A stretch of 64,000 nucleotides of DNA from Pseudomonadota bacterium (GTDB lineage: Bacteria > Pseudomonadota > Gammaproteobacteria > Steroidobacterales > Steroidobacteraceae), in NCBI GenBank assembly GCA_947454465.1, contig CANGJP010000002.1, positions 1-64,000 on the forward strand, written 5' to 3'. This document shows, piece by piece, positions 17,642 through 27,305 of the stretch. The notes under the pieces are model-generated. The model was given only the letters and a program-made list of their open reading frames with translations. It was not told the origin of the DNA and searched no databases. Position numbers and translations under genes: made by a program. Position 1 is the first letter of the stretch, and every line of letters begins with the position of its first letter.

Positions 17642-18766
17642 CTAGTGCACTTTTACAAAACGCTGTATGCGTTTGCCCGTGTCCACTTCGGCCGTATATA
17701 GAGCGCCTTGCGAATCGATTGCAATGTTATGTACCCAGTGAAAATCTCCGGCATTGCGACCAGCACGCCCAAAAGAGCCTATCGTCTGACCATGGGCTCG
17801 CTCGATGATGTGCACTTCATTATTACTGCCATCTGCAATGTATAAATAACGCTGTTCAGCATCTTCTGAAAACACCAGATCCCACACTGAACCGGTGCCC
17901 AAAGTTTGCGCTTCAAGCACTATCTGCTGAACAAATTCACCACTTTTACGAAAGACCTGTATCCGGTTATTTATACGATCACAGACATACAACAGCCCAT
18001 CCCGTGATTGGCGTACACAATGAACTGGATTACCGAATTGAGTGGATTGCGGATTATTCACTGGCATCTCCGTATCATCCGGACGATTACCAAAAGCTCC
18101 CCAATGACGTTTGTATGCACCGGTACTGGCATCAAAAACAATGACACGCTTGTTTTGATACCCATCGGCAACAAACAACTCGTTGGTCAGTGGATCCAGC
18201 TCCATGTGGGCGGGACGTCCCAACTGTGACGTGGAGTTACTGCCTTCACTATTACCAGGATGACCAATCTGCAGCAAGAACTGTCCATCATGATTAAATT
18301 TTAATAACTGATGATCGGTCGTATCATTCCCACCGAGCCATACATTTCCCGCCGGATCAACATAAATCCCATGCTCATTCTTTGGCCAGTCATAACCTTG
18401 GCCGCTTCCACCCCAGGCCTGCACAACGTTGCCCTGCTGATCAAATTCAATTACGGGTGGCGCCGGTACACAGCACTTAAAACGCGGTGGAGTCAGTGTC
18501 GCTCCACGCTCGTCTTCCGTCACGGTGCGTGGCCGATGAATAATCCAAATGTGATTTTTACTGTCAGTTGCAATACCAGCAACCTGACCTAATATCCAAT
18601 TATGGGGTAATGGCTTAGGCCAGTACGGATCCACTGCATAACGCGGCCCTGAGCCCTCAGCACCTTCAATACGTTGTGGCGACTGAGCACATGAACCTAG
18701 CATTACCAGGCAGAGCATCAACAACATAATGACGATGCCGTTTTTATGGAGGTGCATAGGACTCAT
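17642..18766 (-). CDS. NHL-repeat lipoprotein
   Basis: The 374-residue product begins with a charged region and hydrophobic segment ending in a lipobox (VMLGSC), so it is probably a lipoprotein. An ATG at 18757 is an alternative start. The rest is a series of NHL-type beta-propeller blades, for example NELFVADGYQNKRVIVFD, LLYVCDRINNRIQVFRKSG, YLYIADGSNNEVHIIE and ALYTAEVDTGKRIQRF. The fold resembles the lyase domain of peptidyl-alpha-hydroxyglycine amidating lyase, but no catalytic assignment is made. It follows the metallophosphoesterase gene on the same strand, with a terminator between them. Confidence 0.8.
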   Translation of the reverse strand: MSPMHLHKNGIVIMLLMLCLVMLGSCAQSPQRIEGAEGSGPRYAVDPYWPKPLPHNWILGQVAGIATDSKNHIWIIHRPRTVTEDERGATLTPPRFKCCVPAPPVIEFDQQGNVVQAWGGSGQGYDWPKNEHGIYVDPAGNVWLGGNDTTDHQLLKFNHDGQFLLQIGHPGNSEGSNSTSQLGRPAHMELDPLTNELFVADGYQNKRVIVFDASTGAYKRHWGAFGNRPDDTEMPVNNPQSTQFGNPVHCVRQSRDGLLYVCDRINNRIQVFRKSGEFVQQIVLEAQTLGTGSVWDLVFSEDAEQRYLYIADGSNNEVHIIERAHGQTIGSFGRAGRNAGDFHWVHNIAIDSQGALYTAEVDTGKRIQRFVKVH

Positions 18767-18807
18767 TGATTATTGGTTAACGGTACGATGATTCAATTTA
18801 AAAAATA

Positions 18808-18833
18808 GCCGGTACAGCTTTCACTGTACCGGC
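18808..18833 (-). terminator. Rho-independent terminator of the metallophosphoesterase gene
   Basis: A perfect 10-bp stem, GCCGGTACAG/CTGTACCGGC, has a 6-nt loop. On the minus strand it is followed by TATTTTTT. It lies about 60 bp after the metallophosphoesterase stop. Confidence 0.92.
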
Positions 18834-18892
18834 ATTAATTCTCTACGGTTCACCTGTTAAAAAACCAGAGCAGCAGTCAACACCACTCTACC

Positions 18893-20497
18893 TTAAGGGG
18901 TAGTCTTAGCGGGCTTGATCGTATACGAGAAGGCCACCTCACCCTGCTTGCGTTCGGGAGTAAGGTCTTTAGGCATCCAAGAGCGAACATACTCAACCTT
19001 TGCGTTCTCTGGTGAAACCGTAACACGTAAATGTCCCGCAGCACTCAAGTGATCCCCTGTTTTGTAGGCGGCACTGTTACCACCATCACCGTAATTTGGA
19101 TCCGCCGGTGTTTGCACTTCTTGGTAGATCACGCCATCTTTAACTTGGCGCACAAACAAATGATCATGACCCTGGAAGAAAGCGCTGACGTTGTATTTAA
19201 CCATCATCTGATGAATCGGCAGATCCCAACCGGGACGCTTCTTATCGAACTCCCATACCCCTTGCTGATTCTTGCCACCCCATTCACCCAGGTCGGCCAT
19301 ATCGGTACCGCCACGGCCCGTACCCAAGACGTGATGAGCAAAGATAAACTTATACTTAGCCTTACTTTCTTTTAGCGTTTTTTCAAGCCAGCGATATTGC
19401 GCTTCGCCATGGGTCACATCCCAAATATCCTTGCCCCCCTTGCCACCACCTGCAGCCGCCATACCCGCTGCCTTTTCGTCCTTGGTGGCACCGGCGACCA
19501 TCCCGGCCATACCGGTCGTATCGGCATCACCAGCAGGTGCACTGACAATCAATTCATTGTCGACTACCTTATCCGAATGCCAGTAAGGATCTAAACTGAT
19601 GAAAAGAGCATCACCCCAAGTCCACGCGTAATAATCATTTAAGAGACCGATATGCTCAACCGGTTCCATATCGCCAGTGTAAAACTTAGCATCGCCAATG
19701 GTGGGCTGCGGATAATAAGTGTTACGGGCTTTACCGGCCCAAACAGCTGGACTGTTGGGCGTACCATTCAACAAATATTTAGCAGCCTGCTCATGATTAC
19801 CGTTCACCAGAAAAATAGGTGTGGATGCGCCATCTACACCCAAAAATGGGCGCTGATTGATATAAATTTGCGCGACTGCTTGTGGTGATAAGCCTGCCAT
19901 ACCTCCCAACGTGTCGATACTAAAATCATCACCGAGCGTGATGTAAAAATCAGGGCGACTTTGTCGCACATTGGTCATATTGATTGCATACAGCTCTGCA
20001 TTAAACATTTTAGTGACACGCTCTGGATGCGAATCGGCCTGTACACCAAAAACAAACGTACTGCCAGGAGGTCTTTGTGTCTGGAAGCTATATTCATTAC
20101 CGGTAGTAAACGCACTGGCAGTACCCTGACGATAACGCAAGCGGTAGTAGTAACGGGTATTCGACTGCAGCTTTTCGATGACCAATTCAACGGGGATGCG
20201 CGCTTTTGCTGAGGTAATACCTGTCTTACCTGAATAATTTCCAGGGGAAGTACCATACTCCGCATAGAACTCCATATCACTTGGGGACAACACACTGACT
20301 GAAATTGAACTATTAGTCGGCCGCCCTAACACCTGGGTCATGGCATTCACCGTAGTACCAGTCGTAATGTCATTCTGTGACTGCTGCGCAGCCGACAACG
20401 CAGCCCAAGTGCATAATCCCAGTAAACACAAACCAATAAAACCCTCACCATAGCGGATTGATTTAGTACTACGCGCGGTGTGATGTTGTGTATTCAT
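18893..20497 (-). CDS. Secreted metallophosphoesterase with purple-acid-phosphatase-like N-terminal domain
   Basis: The 534-residue product has a long signal peptide (hydrophobic about 19-37). A fibronectin-III-like domain follows at about 50-145 (SNTRYYYRLRYRQG). The calcineurin-like metallophosphatase motifs are in order: QADSH (153-157), GDD (189-191), GNHE (233-236), AHH (386-388) and GHDH (444-447). An unusual Gly/Ala/Met/Lys-rich insert (about 320-356) interrupts the catalytic domain. It is probably a periplasmic or surface phosphatase; the substrate is unknown. It is a monocistronic gene with a strong terminator. Confidence 0.85.
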   Translation of the reverse strand: MNTQHHTARSTKSIRYGEGFIGLCLLGLCTWAALSAAQQSQNDITTGTTVNAMTQVLGRPTNSSISVSVLSPSDMEFYAEYGTSPGNYSGKTGITSAKARIPVELVIEKLQSNTRYYYRLRYRQGTASAFTTGNEYSFQTQRPPGSTFVFGVQADSHPERVTKMFNAELYAINMTNVRQSRPDFYITLGDDFSIDTLGGMAGLSPQAVAQIYINQRPFLGVDGASTPIFLVNGNHEQAAKYLLNGTPNSPAVWAGKARNTYYPQPTIGDAKFYTGDMEPVEHIGLLNDYYAWTWGDALFISLDPYWHSDKVVDNELIVSAPAGDADTTGMAGMVAGATKDEKAAGMAAAGGGKGGKDIWDVTHGEAQYRWLEKTLKESKAKYKFIFAHHVLGTGRGGTDMADLGEWGGKNQQGVWEFDKKRPGWDLPIHQMMVKYNVSAFFQGHDHLFVRQVKDGVIYQEVQTPADPNYGDGGNSAAYKTGDHLSAAGHLRVTVSPENAKVEYVRSWMPKDLTPERKQGEVAFSYTIKPAKTTP

Positions 20498-20712
20498 AAA
20501 TTAACGTACCCAATGTAGGCAGAGATAAGCAGTTAGCAACTAGGCGTTTGCTGGTAACCAAACCACCCATGAACATGACTGAGTAAAGTCTCATCATGCG
20601 CCCGATTAACAAGGTCTGCACTGTAAAACGCATGAGGCTCAATTACTACCCGTGATAAGCTGGACCGTGACCGTATAGCGCAAATAATTGTCAACGTACT
20701 CAATAGACGTGC

Positions 20713-22689
20713 TTAACCAATCAATAGTCGATGTTCGCCGCGCTCAATGGCTTCGGGTGTACCGTATAACACCACGACATCACCTTCCTTGAAGACAGTA
20801 TCCGGTCCAGGTTGTCGGCCGACGATGCCATCACGGCGGATCGCATTCACGCTGACTTCAGCTGCGTCAAGATTAAGCTGGCCAATCGTGCGACCAATGG
20901 CATGAGCATGGCGCGGCAATACCACGGTACGCAGTTCGCCACGCAGACTATGCGTTTCATCCAAGGGCCGAGCATCTTCCCGTCTGAAAATTCGCCGCAG
21001 CATGGTATAACGATTATCGCGAATATCACCGACTGTTTTAACCACTTTCGACACGGGCATATTAAGCAGCAGCAACAGGTGCGACATCAACATCAAACTG
21101 GCCTCTAGCGTTTCAGGAACCACTTCGGTCGCGCCAGCCTTTTGTAATTCATCCAGCTTAGTGTCGTCCTGTGTTCGTACTAGCACTGGGACATCCGTTC
21201 GTAAAGAACGCACGCAATTTAGGATACGCAATGCAAGCTTAGGGTCAGCAAAACTCACTACCAGCACACTGCAATGCTCAATGCCCACTGCTTCGAGAAT
21301 ATCAGTTTCTCCCGCATCGCCGTAAATGACCGGATCTCCCGCTTGACGCGCTTGTTGTACGCGTTTTGGATCCATATCCAGTGCAATGTATTCGAATGCA
21401 TGTTTTTCTAAAACACGCGCCAGATTCTGACCTACTCGACCGAAGCCACAGAGAATCACATGATTACGTTGCGCAGCGGTATGCGTAGCAGCCAACTCCC
21501 GCTGCAACTCATTCATCGGCTGATCTGAATTTTTTAAAAGCAACTGAGTAATCCGTGCGTTATGCCGGATAAGAATTGGACTCAACACCATGCTCACTAC
21601 TGTGGCTGCCAACAGGGGCTGAATCACCGCATTACTGATTAGTTGATCATTAAGAACCAGAGTTAATAAAGCGAAACCAAATTCACCACCCTGCGCAATC
21701 ACTAGACCGGTCTGCACCGCATCAGACCAGTTACGTGCATGAAATCTTGATAACAACGTGACAATGACACCCTTGCTTAATTGCATTGCCACAACCAATA
21801 ACAACACCAGCCATAACCGCTCTACCAAGAGATTAAAATCCAGTAAAGTGCCTACGGTGATGAAAAACAAACCTAATAAAATGTCACGAAACGGACGAAT
21901 GACCACTTCTATTTGATGTCGGTACTCAGTTTCAGCCAACATCATGCCGGCTAGAAACGCGCCTAATGCCAACGATAATCCAGCCTGATGTGTCGCCCAT
22001 GCACTAGTTAACGTCACCAGCAATACAGTTAGTGTAAAAATTTCCGTACTGCGAGAATGGGTAATCTCATGAAACAAAGGCCGCATTAACCAGCGCCCTG
22101 CAGCAAGCACAAACAAAAGTGCACCACTGGCCCGGAGCAACGCTCCGACCACGACAACAGGATCCCAAAGATTCAATTGACCATGCAGAGCACTTTCCAG
22201 GGCCAGCAACGGAACAAAGGCTAGATCCTGAAACAATAAAATCCCTACTGCTAGACGACCATGTGGCTTATTTATTTCCATCTGATCAGAGAGCTGCCGC
22301 ACCACGATGGCCGTAGAGGACATGGCCAGTGCTCCACCTAATACTATCGCCACCAACAAGGGTGCACCGAGCAGCCAAGACGTGGCACCAATCACCGCTG
22401 TAGTGAACACTACTTGTGCACCACCGACACCAAACACCTCCCAGCGCATCGCCACCATGCGTGGATAGGAAAACTCTAAGCCCAGGGTAAAAACCAGAAA
22501 TACCACACCATACTCAGCCAAGACTTTAGTAGTTTCACTTCCTGCCAAACTTAAGGCATCCGATCCAAGCAAGACACCAACGGCCAGGTAGCCGACTATC
22601 GGTGGTAATTTCAGACGGCGTAGCACAGTGACCACCAATACGGAGCTGGCAAGCAGAATCAATAATTGACCTAGGGCATTGGTGTGCAT
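20713..22689 (-). CDS. CPA2-family monovalent cation:proton antiporter with RCK domains (KefB/YbaL type)
   Basis: The product is about 658 residues from the ATG at 22689. About 12 transmembrane segments span roughly residues 5-385, with the family motif LPPIVGYLAVGVLLG near the start and ALAMSSTAIVV. A TrkA-N/RCK nucleotide-binding domain follows (VILCGFGRVGQNLARVLE), then a TrkA-C domain ending in VVLYGTPEAIERGE. The architecture matches KefB, KefC and YbaL. The likely role is K+ or Na+ efflux coupled to proton entry. It is divergent from the Mla-like operon. Confidence 0.88.
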   Translation of the reverse strand: MHTNALGQLLILLASSVLVVTVLRRLKLPPIVGYLAVGVLLGSDALSLAGSETTKVLAEYGVVFLVFTLGLEFSYPRMVAMRWEVFGVGGAQVVFTTAVIGATSWLLGAPLLVAIVLGGALAMSSTAIVVRQLSDQMEINKPHGRLAVGILLFQDLAFVPLLALESALHGQLNLWDPVVVVGALLRASGALLFVLAAGRWLMRPLFHEITHSRSTEIFTLTVLLVTLTSAWATHQAGLSLALGAFLAGMMLAETEYRHQIEVVIRPFRDILLGLFFITVGTLLDFNLLVERLWLVLLLVVAMQLSKGVIVTLLSRFHARNWSDAVQTGLVIAQGGEFGFALLTLVLNDQLISNAVIQPLLAATVVSMVLSPILIRHNARITQLLLKNSDQPMNELQRELAATHTAAQRNHVILCGFGRVGQNLARVLEKHAFEYIALDMDPKRVQQARQAGDPVIYGDAGETDILEAVGIEHCSVLVVSFADPKLALRILNCVRSLRTDVPVLVRTQDDTKLDELQKAGATEVVPETLEASLMLMSHLLLLLNMPVSKVVKTVGDIRDNRYTMLRRIFRREDARPLDETHSLRGELRTVVLPRHAHAIGRTIGQLNLDAAEVSVNAIRRDGIVGRQPGPDTVFKEGDVVVLYGTPEAIERGEHRLLIG

Positions 22690-22788
22690 CCCACAGAGAG
22701 TAAGCCAAGCGGCGCGATGGGTCGAGCCCAAACGATTGAAATACCTAGGTACTATGAAGTAATGCGCATTTCACACAGCGCTGCTAGC

Positions 22789-23916
22789 ATGAGCACCATG
22801 TTGACTATAGAACAACAAGGCGGTATGGCACTGCTGCAACTTTCAGGTCGCTGGACTGTGGAGCATCTCCATGACATTGAGCACCAGCTGCAAGCCGTAA
22901 CCCTGCTGAATAATCATGTTTTGCAAGTCAATTGCACGGCACTCGAACAGGCTGACTTAAGTGCCATGTGGTTACTTCGCACCACTTTATTTCGCTGTGA
23001 ACAATTAGGCATGGACGTCAGTTATCCACACGGCATGCCGCCGCACTTTGTATTCCTCAATGAATTAGATCAGCGCACCCTTAGCAACCCTGTCAACCCA
23101 GAGGCAACGCTGCTATGGCCGGAGCAAGTTGCTGCGACGCTAGGTCGCCATGCCGTGGCACTCGGCCACAATGCAATCGGGCATCTCGATCATTTAGGCA
23201 GGATGATCCATGCCAACCTCTACGCCTTACGCCATCCCAAATACCTGCGCAAAGCGTCCATTGTTCGCCACACCTACGAGGCAGGCATTCAAGCCTTGCC
23301 CATCGTGGCCATGATCGCTTTTTTCGTTTCCGTAATTATTGCCTACATTGGTGCCAGTCAATTACGTGATTTTGGCGCTGGGATTTACACCGTGGATTTA
23401 ATCACCATTGGCGTGTTACGTGAGCTGGGTGTGTTACTGACAGCTATCATTGTTGCCGGACGTACAGGTAGTGCTTATGCCGCCGAAATTGGTGTTATGC
23501 AATTAAACGATGAGGTGGATGCACTCAAATCCATCGGACTGGATCCCATCGAAGTCTTGGTCGTACCCCGTGTACTCGGATTGCTGATTGCGTTACCGTT
23601 ACTCACAATCGTTGCCGATGCCATGGGAATGGCAGGGGGTGCGCTACTATCCAACTGGTTACTGGATATTTCAATCCCCCAATTTGTGGCGCGTGTTCAA
23701 GATGCGTTGGCACCCACAACATTCTGGGCTGGCCTGATTAAGGCGCCTGTCTTTGCCATCCTGATTGGTATGATCGGCACGTATCGAGGCTTGCAGGTTC
23801 GAGGTTCATCCCGTGAATTAGGGAGGCTGACCACTAGTGCTGTGGTTGAATCGATCTTCATGGTCATTTTCACTAACGCAATTTTTGCGGTGATATTCGT
23901 GGAGCTGAAGTTCTGA
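22789..23916 (+). CDS. mlaE: MlaE-like phospholipid ABC transporter permease with N-terminal STAS domain
   Basis: The product is about 375 residues. ATG 22789 or 22798 is preferred; upstream in-frame starts would run into the divergent antiporter start. A STAS domain occupies about residues 1-85 (MlaB-like), followed by the MlaE permease signature GVLRELGVLLTAIIVAGRTG and AEIGVMQLNDEVDALKSIG. The fused STAS region could replace a separate MlaB subunit, and no separate mlaB is seen. The operon moves phospholipids between the outer and inner membranes in known Mla systems. The stop overlaps the next ATG (TGATG). Confidence 0.9.
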   Translation: MSTMLTIEQQGGMALLQLSGRWTVEHLHDIEHQLQAVTLLNNHVLQVNCTALEQADLSAMWLLRTTLFRCEQLGMDVSYPHGMPPHFVFLNELDQRTLSNPVNPEATLLWPEQVAATLGRHAVALGHNAIGHLDHLGRMIHANLYALRHPKYLRKASIVRHTYEAGIQALPIVAMIAFFVSVIIAYIGASQLRDFGAGIYTVDLITIGVLRELGVLLTAIIVAGRTGSAYAAEIGVMQLNDEVDALKSIGLDPIEVLVVPRVLGLLIALPLLTIVADAMGMAGGALLSNWLLDISIPQFVARVQDALAPTTFWAGLIKAPVFAILIGMIGTYRGLQVRGSSRELGRLTTSAVVESIFMVIFTNAIFAVIFVELKF

Positions 23917-24707
23917 TGGATCAACTCACGCCAATCGTCTCATTACGCAATATTGTGAACCGGTTTGGTGAGCAATTACTGCATGATAATGTCAGCCTAG
24001 ACATTCGCGCCGGTGAAGTCATGGGCATTGTAGGAAGTTCCGGCAGCGGTAAGTCCGTGTTACTGCGCACCATACTGGGCCTGCATAAACCCAATTCAGG
24101 ACAGGTGCTTATCGAAGGTGCCGACATCACCAGCATGTCACAACGCGCATTGATACAAGTAAAACGACGCTACGGTGTCACCTTTCAGCATGGTGCATTA
24201 TTTAGTTCACTCACCGTGGCTGAGAACATTCAATTACCTTTGCGAGAATACTTAACGCTTTCTCAAGCCACACTGGATCAACTCACCGCACTGCGTTTAG
24301 AAATGGTGGGGCTCCCCGTATCTGCGGCAACCAAATATCCTGCCCAATTGTCTGGAGGCATGATCAAACGTGCTAGCCTAGCACGAGCCTTAGCATTAGA
24401 CCCTCAGCTATTATTTTTAGATGAACCCACATCTGGGCTGGATCCCATTTCAGCAGCTGAATTTGATCAACTTGTAAGTTACTTACAACGTAATCTGAAG
24501 TTGACTGTCATTATGATCACACACGATCTCGATAGCCTGATGAGCACCTGCGATAGAGTAGCGGTACTGGTTGACAGAAAAATTAACGTGGATACGCTGG
24601 TGGGCATGATGAGCCACCCACATCCATGGATACATGACTATTTTCACGGTGTGCGCGCCCGTAAGCTGACGCACTCTTCAGATCAGGGAGCTGCACATGG
24701 AACGTGA
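23916..24707 (+). CDS. mlaF: MlaF-like phospholipid ABC transporter ATPase
   Basis: The 263-residue product has Walker A GSSGSGKSVLL, signature LSGGMIKRASL, Walker B LLFLDEPTSGLDP and the switch histidine ITHDLDS. The LSGGM variant and the following MIKR are typical of MlaF/Ttg2A rather than other ABC ATPases. It is coupled to mlaE by TGATG and overlaps mlaD by 11 bp. It drives the inner-membrane Mla complex. Confidence 0.93.
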   Translation: MDQLTPIVSLRNIVNRFGEQLLHDNVSLDIRAGEVMGIVGSSGSGKSVLLRTILGLHKPNSGQVLIEGADITSMSQRALIQVKRRYGVTFQHGALFSSLTVAENIQLPLREYLTLSQATLDQLTALRLEMVGLPVSAATKYPAQLSGGMIKRASLARALALDPQLLFLDEPTSGLDPISAAEFDQLVSYLQRNLKLTVIMITHDLDSLMSTCDRVAVLVDRKINVDTLVGMMSHPHPWIHDYFHGVRARKLTHSSDQGAAHGT

Positions 24708-25629
24708 AGCCAATTACGTCGCTGTCGGCGCCTTCACCTTACTGGTGATTGCCATGGCGGTGTCGTTTGTCATCTGGTACTCAGATACAGGCGATTCACG
24801 CATTTACACTCCATATGAAATCTACATGAGTGGAAGTGTTGCTGGTTTAACCATCGGCAGTCCCGTTCGCTACCTCGGTGTAGATGTAGGTACCGTGCGC
24901 CGCATTACATTGGATAAACAACACCCTGAAGTTGTAAAAATACTAGCCTCGGTCGACGCAGAAGCACCTATCACCGGTGCAACGCGCGCCAGCTTAGGAT
25001 TACAAGGCATCACCGGACTGCTGTATATCAATTTAAAACAAATTACCGATGCGTCATCGAGCGAGCTTAAGCAGGGTGAAAATTATCCAGTCATTGAAGC
25101 TCAATCCTCCGACATTGACGCATTCATTGCCAGTTTGCCGCAACTCACCACACGCGTCGCATCACTGATTGACAACATGAATAAGATATTCTCTGACGAT
25201 AACATCAACGCTCTATCAACCACACTGACCAACCTCAAAATCACCAGTGCAGAATTACCAGAAACTCATCAGCAGGTACAAAACCTGCTCATCGAACTGG
25301 ATAACACAACGGCCGAGATTAAGAAAACCGCTACCAGTATTGGTCAACTCAGTAATGAAATACGTCCTGAATTAAAACAATCATTATCACGATTAAATAC
25401 CGCTTCTGAACAGTTAGTTAGTACCACATCTAGAATCGACCGTTTTCTTGCGGCAAGTGAAGAACCGATGAATCACTTTACCGAACAGGGTCTATTTGAA
25501 CTTGAAGGCTTACTGACTGAAGCACGATACGCTGCCAGTGAATTCAGAGAGCTATCGCGGACACTGAAAGAAACGCCATCGCAACTGCTCTTCGAGCGAC
25601 CCGAATCTGGCGTAGAGATAAAGCCATGA
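24697..25629 (+). CDS. mlaD: MlaD-like MCE-domain protein
   Basis: The 310-residue product has one N-terminal transmembrane segment (about 9-29). An MCE domain follows at about 40-120 (SVAGLTIGSPVRYLGVDVGTV and GLQGITGLLYINL). A long, largely alpha-helical C-terminal tail (about 150-300) makes it longer than E. coli MlaD (183), as in Pqi/Yeb-like MCE proteins. MCE proteins form hexameric rings that channel lipids across the periplasm. It overlaps mlaF and the following lipoprotein gene, so the four genes form one operon. Confidence 0.9.
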   Translation: MEREANYVAVGAFTLLVIAMAVSFVIWYSDTGDSRIYTPYEIYMSGSVAGLTIGSPVRYLGVDVGTVRRITLDKQHPEVVKILASVDAEAPITGATRASLGLQGITGLLYINLKQITDASSSELKQGENYPVIEAQSSDIDAFIASLPQLTTRVASLIDNMNKIFSDDNINALSTTLTNLKITSAELPETHQQVQNLLIELDNTTAEIKKTATSIGQLSNEIRPELKQSLSRLNTASEQLVSTTSRIDRFLAASEEPMNHFTEQGLFELEGLLTEARYAASEFRELSRTLKETPSQLLFERPESGVEIKP

Positions 25630-26258
25630 AAAGATTAATCACGACGCTATTACTCGCCCTGCTCATCCCTGTTTTGTCCAGCTGTACAGGGAACCTCTTA
25701 CAAAGCAAAGTGACACCTTCACAAGTATATGTATTGCGTAATATCGAAACGACTACGGCGAAAACGAGCTTACCCATCCAGCTGAGCATCGCCTTACCCA
25801 CTACGGCTCCTGGATTAGACACCAATCGTATCGCCGTATTACGTAATAGGAATCAACTCGACTACTTCGCTGCCGCACGTTGGAGCGGCACCCCACCTCA
25901 AGTATTACAGGCCTATTTAGTTGACTATTTACAATCTCAACATGGCTATAAAAGCGTTATCGCTGAAACAGGACAAACCGATACTGACTATCTTATTAAA
26001 ATTGATATTCGTGAATTTCAGACTGAATACAGTGATTCAGCCACCATACCGATTATTCATGTTGCTTGGTCGACCACTGTATTCAATATCAAAACCAGAA
26101 AAGCCATAACGACATTGCAGTCTACATCGCGCGTGCCTGCCGATGAGAATCGCCTCTCCGCAGTCATAAACGCATTCCAACTGGCAACACAAAATGCCTG
26201 TTCAACTTTGAGTGAACAACTAGCAACCGCATTTAATCAGGCACTGGCTAGGCAATAG
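25626..26258 (+). CDS. ABC-type transport auxiliary lipoprotein (PqiC-like)
   Basis: The 210-residue product has a lipobox (VLSSCTGN, Cys near residue 20). The ABC_trans_aux pattern follows: SQVYVLRNIE, then TNRIAVLRNRNQLDYFAAARWSGTPPQVLQ, a match to PqiC/YmbA-type lipoproteins. It is translationally coupled to mlaD (ATGA overlap). The likely role is an outer-membrane lipoprotein partner of the MCE ring. It ends directly against the convergent methyltransferase gene with no gap between the two stop codons. Confidence 0.85.
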   Translation: MKRLITTLLLALLIPVLSSCTGNLLQSKVTPSQVYVLRNIETTTAKTSLPIQLSIALPTTAPGLDTNRIAVLRNRNQLDYFAAARWSGTPPQVLQAYLVDYLQSQHGYKSVIAETGQTDTDYLIKIDIREFQTEYSDSATIPIIHVAWSTTVFNIKTRKAITTLQSTSRVPADENRLSAVINAFQLATQNACSTLSEQLATAFNQALARQ

Positions 26259-27296
26259 CTAAGGTCGCTCAAATAAATAATGCGATACCAGCCATTCTCG
26301 ACCTTGGTTGTAGCCCCAAAGTTCGGCGCAAGACATAAAGAAAACCCGCCAGTAGTGCCACCATTTAGATGCATGAGCAGCTCCATAAGTCTGGGCAAAA
26401 ACGGGCATGATCTGGTCGCGATGACGATCCATGTTGTTTAACCAGGCTTCTGCTGTTTTTTGATAATGCCGTCCATTAACCAGCCAATGATTAACTAATT
26501 TAAGGTCATCCTGGAAGTACAACAGTAGATTATTGCTAGGCATGATGCCGCCAGTGAAAAAATACTTAGCCATCCAGTCAGTATCGTCTTGCACTTCAAA
26601 AGGGTACGCATAGTGTTGATGAGTAAAAATATGCACAAAGAGCGTGCCACCCGGCTTTAACCACGATCCAATACGATGAAGCAAAACCTGATAGTTGCGC
26701 ATATGCTCAAACATCTCCACGGAGACCACTCGATCAAAGCTTTCCTCCGAAGAAAACTGCAAAACATTGGCATCACAAGTAATGACCTCAAGGTTAGTTA
26801 ATCCACGCTCAGCAGCTTGAGCTAAGATAAATGCACGCTGCGAGCTGGAATTGGAAACGCCAGTAATGCGACTAGCTGGAAATTGGGCAGCCATATACAA
26901 ACTTAGTGACCCCCATCCACAGCCCAATTCTAGAATTCGATCTCCATTTTTTATTCCAGCGCGTTCAACTGTAATACGTAGCATTTCCGCTTCGGCATCA
27001 TCCAAACAAGTCACGTTTGGATGAAAGTATCCACTGGAATATTTAAGATGCTTACCTAACGCATATTGATAAAACACAGCAGGAACTTCGTAATGCTGTT
27101 CATTGGCCGCTGCAGTTTCGATAGCCACTGGACTGGTGCGCAATTGTTGTACTAGCTTCATCAGATGAGCTTGCTGCAGTTCTGGATCGCCCTTATCTTC
27201 ATCTCTAAGACGTTGCGCTAGTAAGCGACGTATTCCATACCGAATAAAGGCATCGGGTAAAAGCCCACGCTCTAGCAATGACAGCACTAATTTCAT
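26259..27296 (-). CDS. Cyclopropane-fatty-acid-synthase-like SAM methyltransferase (short form)
   Basis: The 345-residue product has a SAM-binding motif ILELGCGWGSLSLYMA (about residues 119-134), followed by VSNSSSQRAFI and VEMFEHMRNYQ. The entry motif HYEVPAVFYQYALGKHLKYSSG corresponds to the CFA family block. It is shorter than Cfa and lacks the N-terminal lipid-handling domain. Such proteins act on unsaturated acyl chains, adding methylene or methyl groups. It lies last in the minus-strand operon DUF1475-DUF1295-methyltransferase, opposite a second CFA operon. Confidence 0.85.
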   Translation of the reverse strand: MKLVLSLLERGLLPDAFIRYGIRRLLAQRLRDEDKGDPELQQAHLMKLVQQLRTSPVAIETAAANEQHYEVPAVFYQYALGKHLKYSSGYFHPNVTCLDDAEAEMLRITVERAGIKNGDRILELGCGWGSLSLYMAAQFPASRITGVSNSSSQRAFILAQAAERGLTNLEVITCDANVLQFSSEESFDRVVSVEMFEHMRNYQVLLHRIGSWLKPGGTLFVHIFTHQHYAYPFEVQDDTDWMAKYFFTGGIMPSNNLLLYFQDDLKLVNHWLVNGRHYQKTAEAWLNNMDRHRDQIMPVFAQTYGAAHASKWWHYWRVFFMSCAELWGYNQGREWLVSHYLFERP

Positions 27297-27305
27297 GTTA
27301 TCAAC

